Part shown: one piece after another, positions 6,516-7,348 of the stretch | Layout of the letters: each line of letters starts with the position of its first letter | How positions within the stretch are numbered: the first letter of the stretch is position 1 | From: CAZIWJ01 sp964542855 | Lineage (GTDB): Bacteria; Bacteroidota; Bacteroidia; Cytophagales; Cyclobacteriaceae | Assembly: GCA_964542855.1 (NCBI GenBank) | Contig: CAZIWJ010000184.1 | Span: 1-7,348, forward strand | Direction of reading: 5' to 3' | Length of the DNA stretch: 7,348 nucleotides | Made by a program: the position numbers and the translations under genes | The notes under the pieces: model-generated | Told to the model about the DNA's origin: nothing | Seen by the model: only the letters and a program-made list of their open reading frames with translations | Database searches by the model: none

Positions 6516-7199
6516 ATGTTACCTCCTGTAAAAGCCTGTGTTTTCGATGTTTACGGTACGCTAATAAACCTGGAAGCCGGCATTCAACAGTACGCCGATA
6601 TGATCGATTCGTACGATAAGGCCAATGCCATTATCCGGATGTGGCGAACCAAACAACTGGAGTACACCTGGTTGAGAAATATTATGCAGCATTACGTCAG
6701 TTTTTGGCAGGTAACCAAAGATGCGCTCGATTACGCGCTAACGGCCCACGATATGAACGACCATTCGTTCCGGGATGCCCTGCTTACTTCTTACGTCGAT
6801 CCGGAATGTTACGAGGAGGTAATTCCCTGCCTGGAGGCCATTAAAGCGAAAAAATTTAAAACGGCTATTTTATCTAACGGTTCGCCGGAGATGCTTTTTG
6901 CAGCAATTTGCGACACCGGTATGGACGATTACATCGACAGCGTGCTGTCGGTAGAAGAAATACGGTTGTTTAAACCCGAACCCCTGGTGTACCAGCTGGC
7001 AGTTGATAAACTTCAATTGCCGAAAGAAGATATTGCCTACTTTTCCTCCAATGCCTGGGATGTAGCCGGGGCAGCCAGTTTCGGCTTATCTGCAATATGG
7101 GTGAACCGCACCCGGCAATTGCCCGAACGGTTGCCCGGCGAAATAACCAGGGAGGTTACAGGCATTCGTTCAATCCTCGATCAACTTTCTCCACCATAG
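6516..7199 (+). CDS. L-2-haloacid dehalogenase, type II (HAD superfamily)
   Basis: A protein of 227 residues, matching the type II haloacid dehalogenase family, which hydrolyses L-2-haloalkanoic acids to D-2-hydroxy acids through an aspartyl ester. Landmarks follow the L-DEX enzyme in order: nucleophile D11 and T15 in DVYGTL, R44 in MWRTKQLEYTWLR (the halide-handling arginine and the family signature), S120-N121 in LSNGS, K153 and Y159 in the FKPEPLVYQ stretch, and S177, N179 and D182 in SSNAWD. All expected catalytic residues are present, so the subfamily call is strong. The natural substrate is not known, and related HAD enzymes can act on phosphorylated metabolites instead. It begins 6 bases after the aminopeptidase P stop and ends 12 bases before the next start, consistent with co-transcription. 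Confidence 0.88.
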   Translation: MLPPVKACVFDVYGTLINLEAGIQQYADMIDSYDKANAIIRMWRTKQLEYTWLRNIMQHYVSFWQVTKDALDYALTAHDMNDHSFRDALLTSYVDPECYEEVIPCLEAIKAKKFKTAILSNGSPEMLFAAICDTGMDDYIDSVLSVEEIRLFKPEPLVYQLAVDKLQLPKEDIAYFSSNAWDVAGAASFGLSAIWVNRTRQLPERLPGEITREVTGIRSILDQLSPP

Positions 7200-7211
7200 T
7201 ATACTACCATT

Positions 7212-7348
7212 ATGCGCTTTTCAAACACACTAATCAACATCGTTTCGTTTTCCGGAACGGAAATAAAAGGTACTTTTTTGTTGTGCAGCGGGCTTTTGGC
7301 ACTGTTCATCGTTCCAGGCTGGATAGCATCTTTTGTTCGTCCTGAAGC
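7212..7348 (+). CDS. N-terminal fragment of a membrane-anchored protein (possibly ComEA-like helix-hairpin-helix)
   Basis: A frame opens at the ATG at 7212, 12 bases after the dehalogenase stop, and stays open for 45 codons to the right edge. The protein starts MRFSNTLINIVSFSGTEIKG, followed by a hydrophobic helix at about residues 21-40 (TFLLCSGLLALFIVPGWIAS) and then FVRPEA. This pattern, a short FSxTExxG segment followed by one transmembrane helix, resembles the start of Bacteroidota ComEA-like helix-hairpin-helix proteins that carry their DNA-binding repeats further on. That identity is inferred from the N-terminus only; the diagnostic repeats are beyond the window. Another membrane protein remains possible. 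No terminator is visible before it, so it may belong to the same transcript. Confidence 0.55.
   Translation, partial: MRFSNTLINIVSFSGTEIKGTFLLCSGLLALFIVPGWIASFVRPE

Noticed and set aside
7097..7345. An 82-codon plus-strand open frame spanning the end of the dehalogenase and the next gene
   Set aside because: It is out of frame with both the dehalogenase and the membrane protein that starts at 7212, and its translation has no coherent features.

Overview
The window looks like a chromosomal segment of a Bacteroidota (Bacteroidetes) bacterium. The evidence is a fused HisB (histidinol-phosphate phosphatase plus imidazoleglycerol-phosphate dehydratase) carrying the IDRS...STRKP loop that I associate with this phylum, a long-form HisG, an aminopeptidase P with a typical Bacteroidota N-terminus (DQEESILVLFPD), and a signal-peptide/coiled-coil/membrane protein of a family seen mainly in Bacteroidota. 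Shine-Dalgarno signals are weak or absent, which also fits. I cannot name a genus. No transposon, phage, CRISPR array, tRNA or rRNA is visible.

Layout. The left part (1-4912) is entirely on the minus strand. Read in transcription order from about 4912 leftward, it encodes hisG, hisD, hisC and hisB, followed by a weak hairpin terminator candidate, and then a membrane-anchored coiled-coil protein cut by the left edge. A 310-base AT-rich, apparently gene-free divergent region (4913-5222) separates this from a plus-strand cluster: aminopeptidase P, a type II L-2-haloacid dehalogenase 6 bases later, and 12 bases after that a membrane-anchored protein cut by the right edge.

How the genes work together. 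HisG makes phosphoribosyl-ATP from ATP and PRPP (step 1 of histidine synthesis). HisB supplies the IGP dehydratase and histidinol-phosphate phosphatase steps, HisC the transamination between them, and HisD the final two oxidations to histidine. The middle steps (HisIE, HisA, HisH, HisF) are not in the window although there is room for them after hisB, so the pathway genes appear to be split across loci. hisD/hisC and hisC/hisB overlap by exactly 8 bases each, which suggests translational coupling.

The plus-strand cluster has no obvious pathway link to histidine synthesis. Aminopeptidase P trims X-Pro N-termini, and the haloacid dehalogenase has its full catalytic set. I found no clearly new system. 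The points most worth a second look are the zinc-site loss in the HisB phosphatase domain, the split his locus, and the left-edge protein, whose family is often named as a tRNA methyltransferase although the visible part looks nothing like one.
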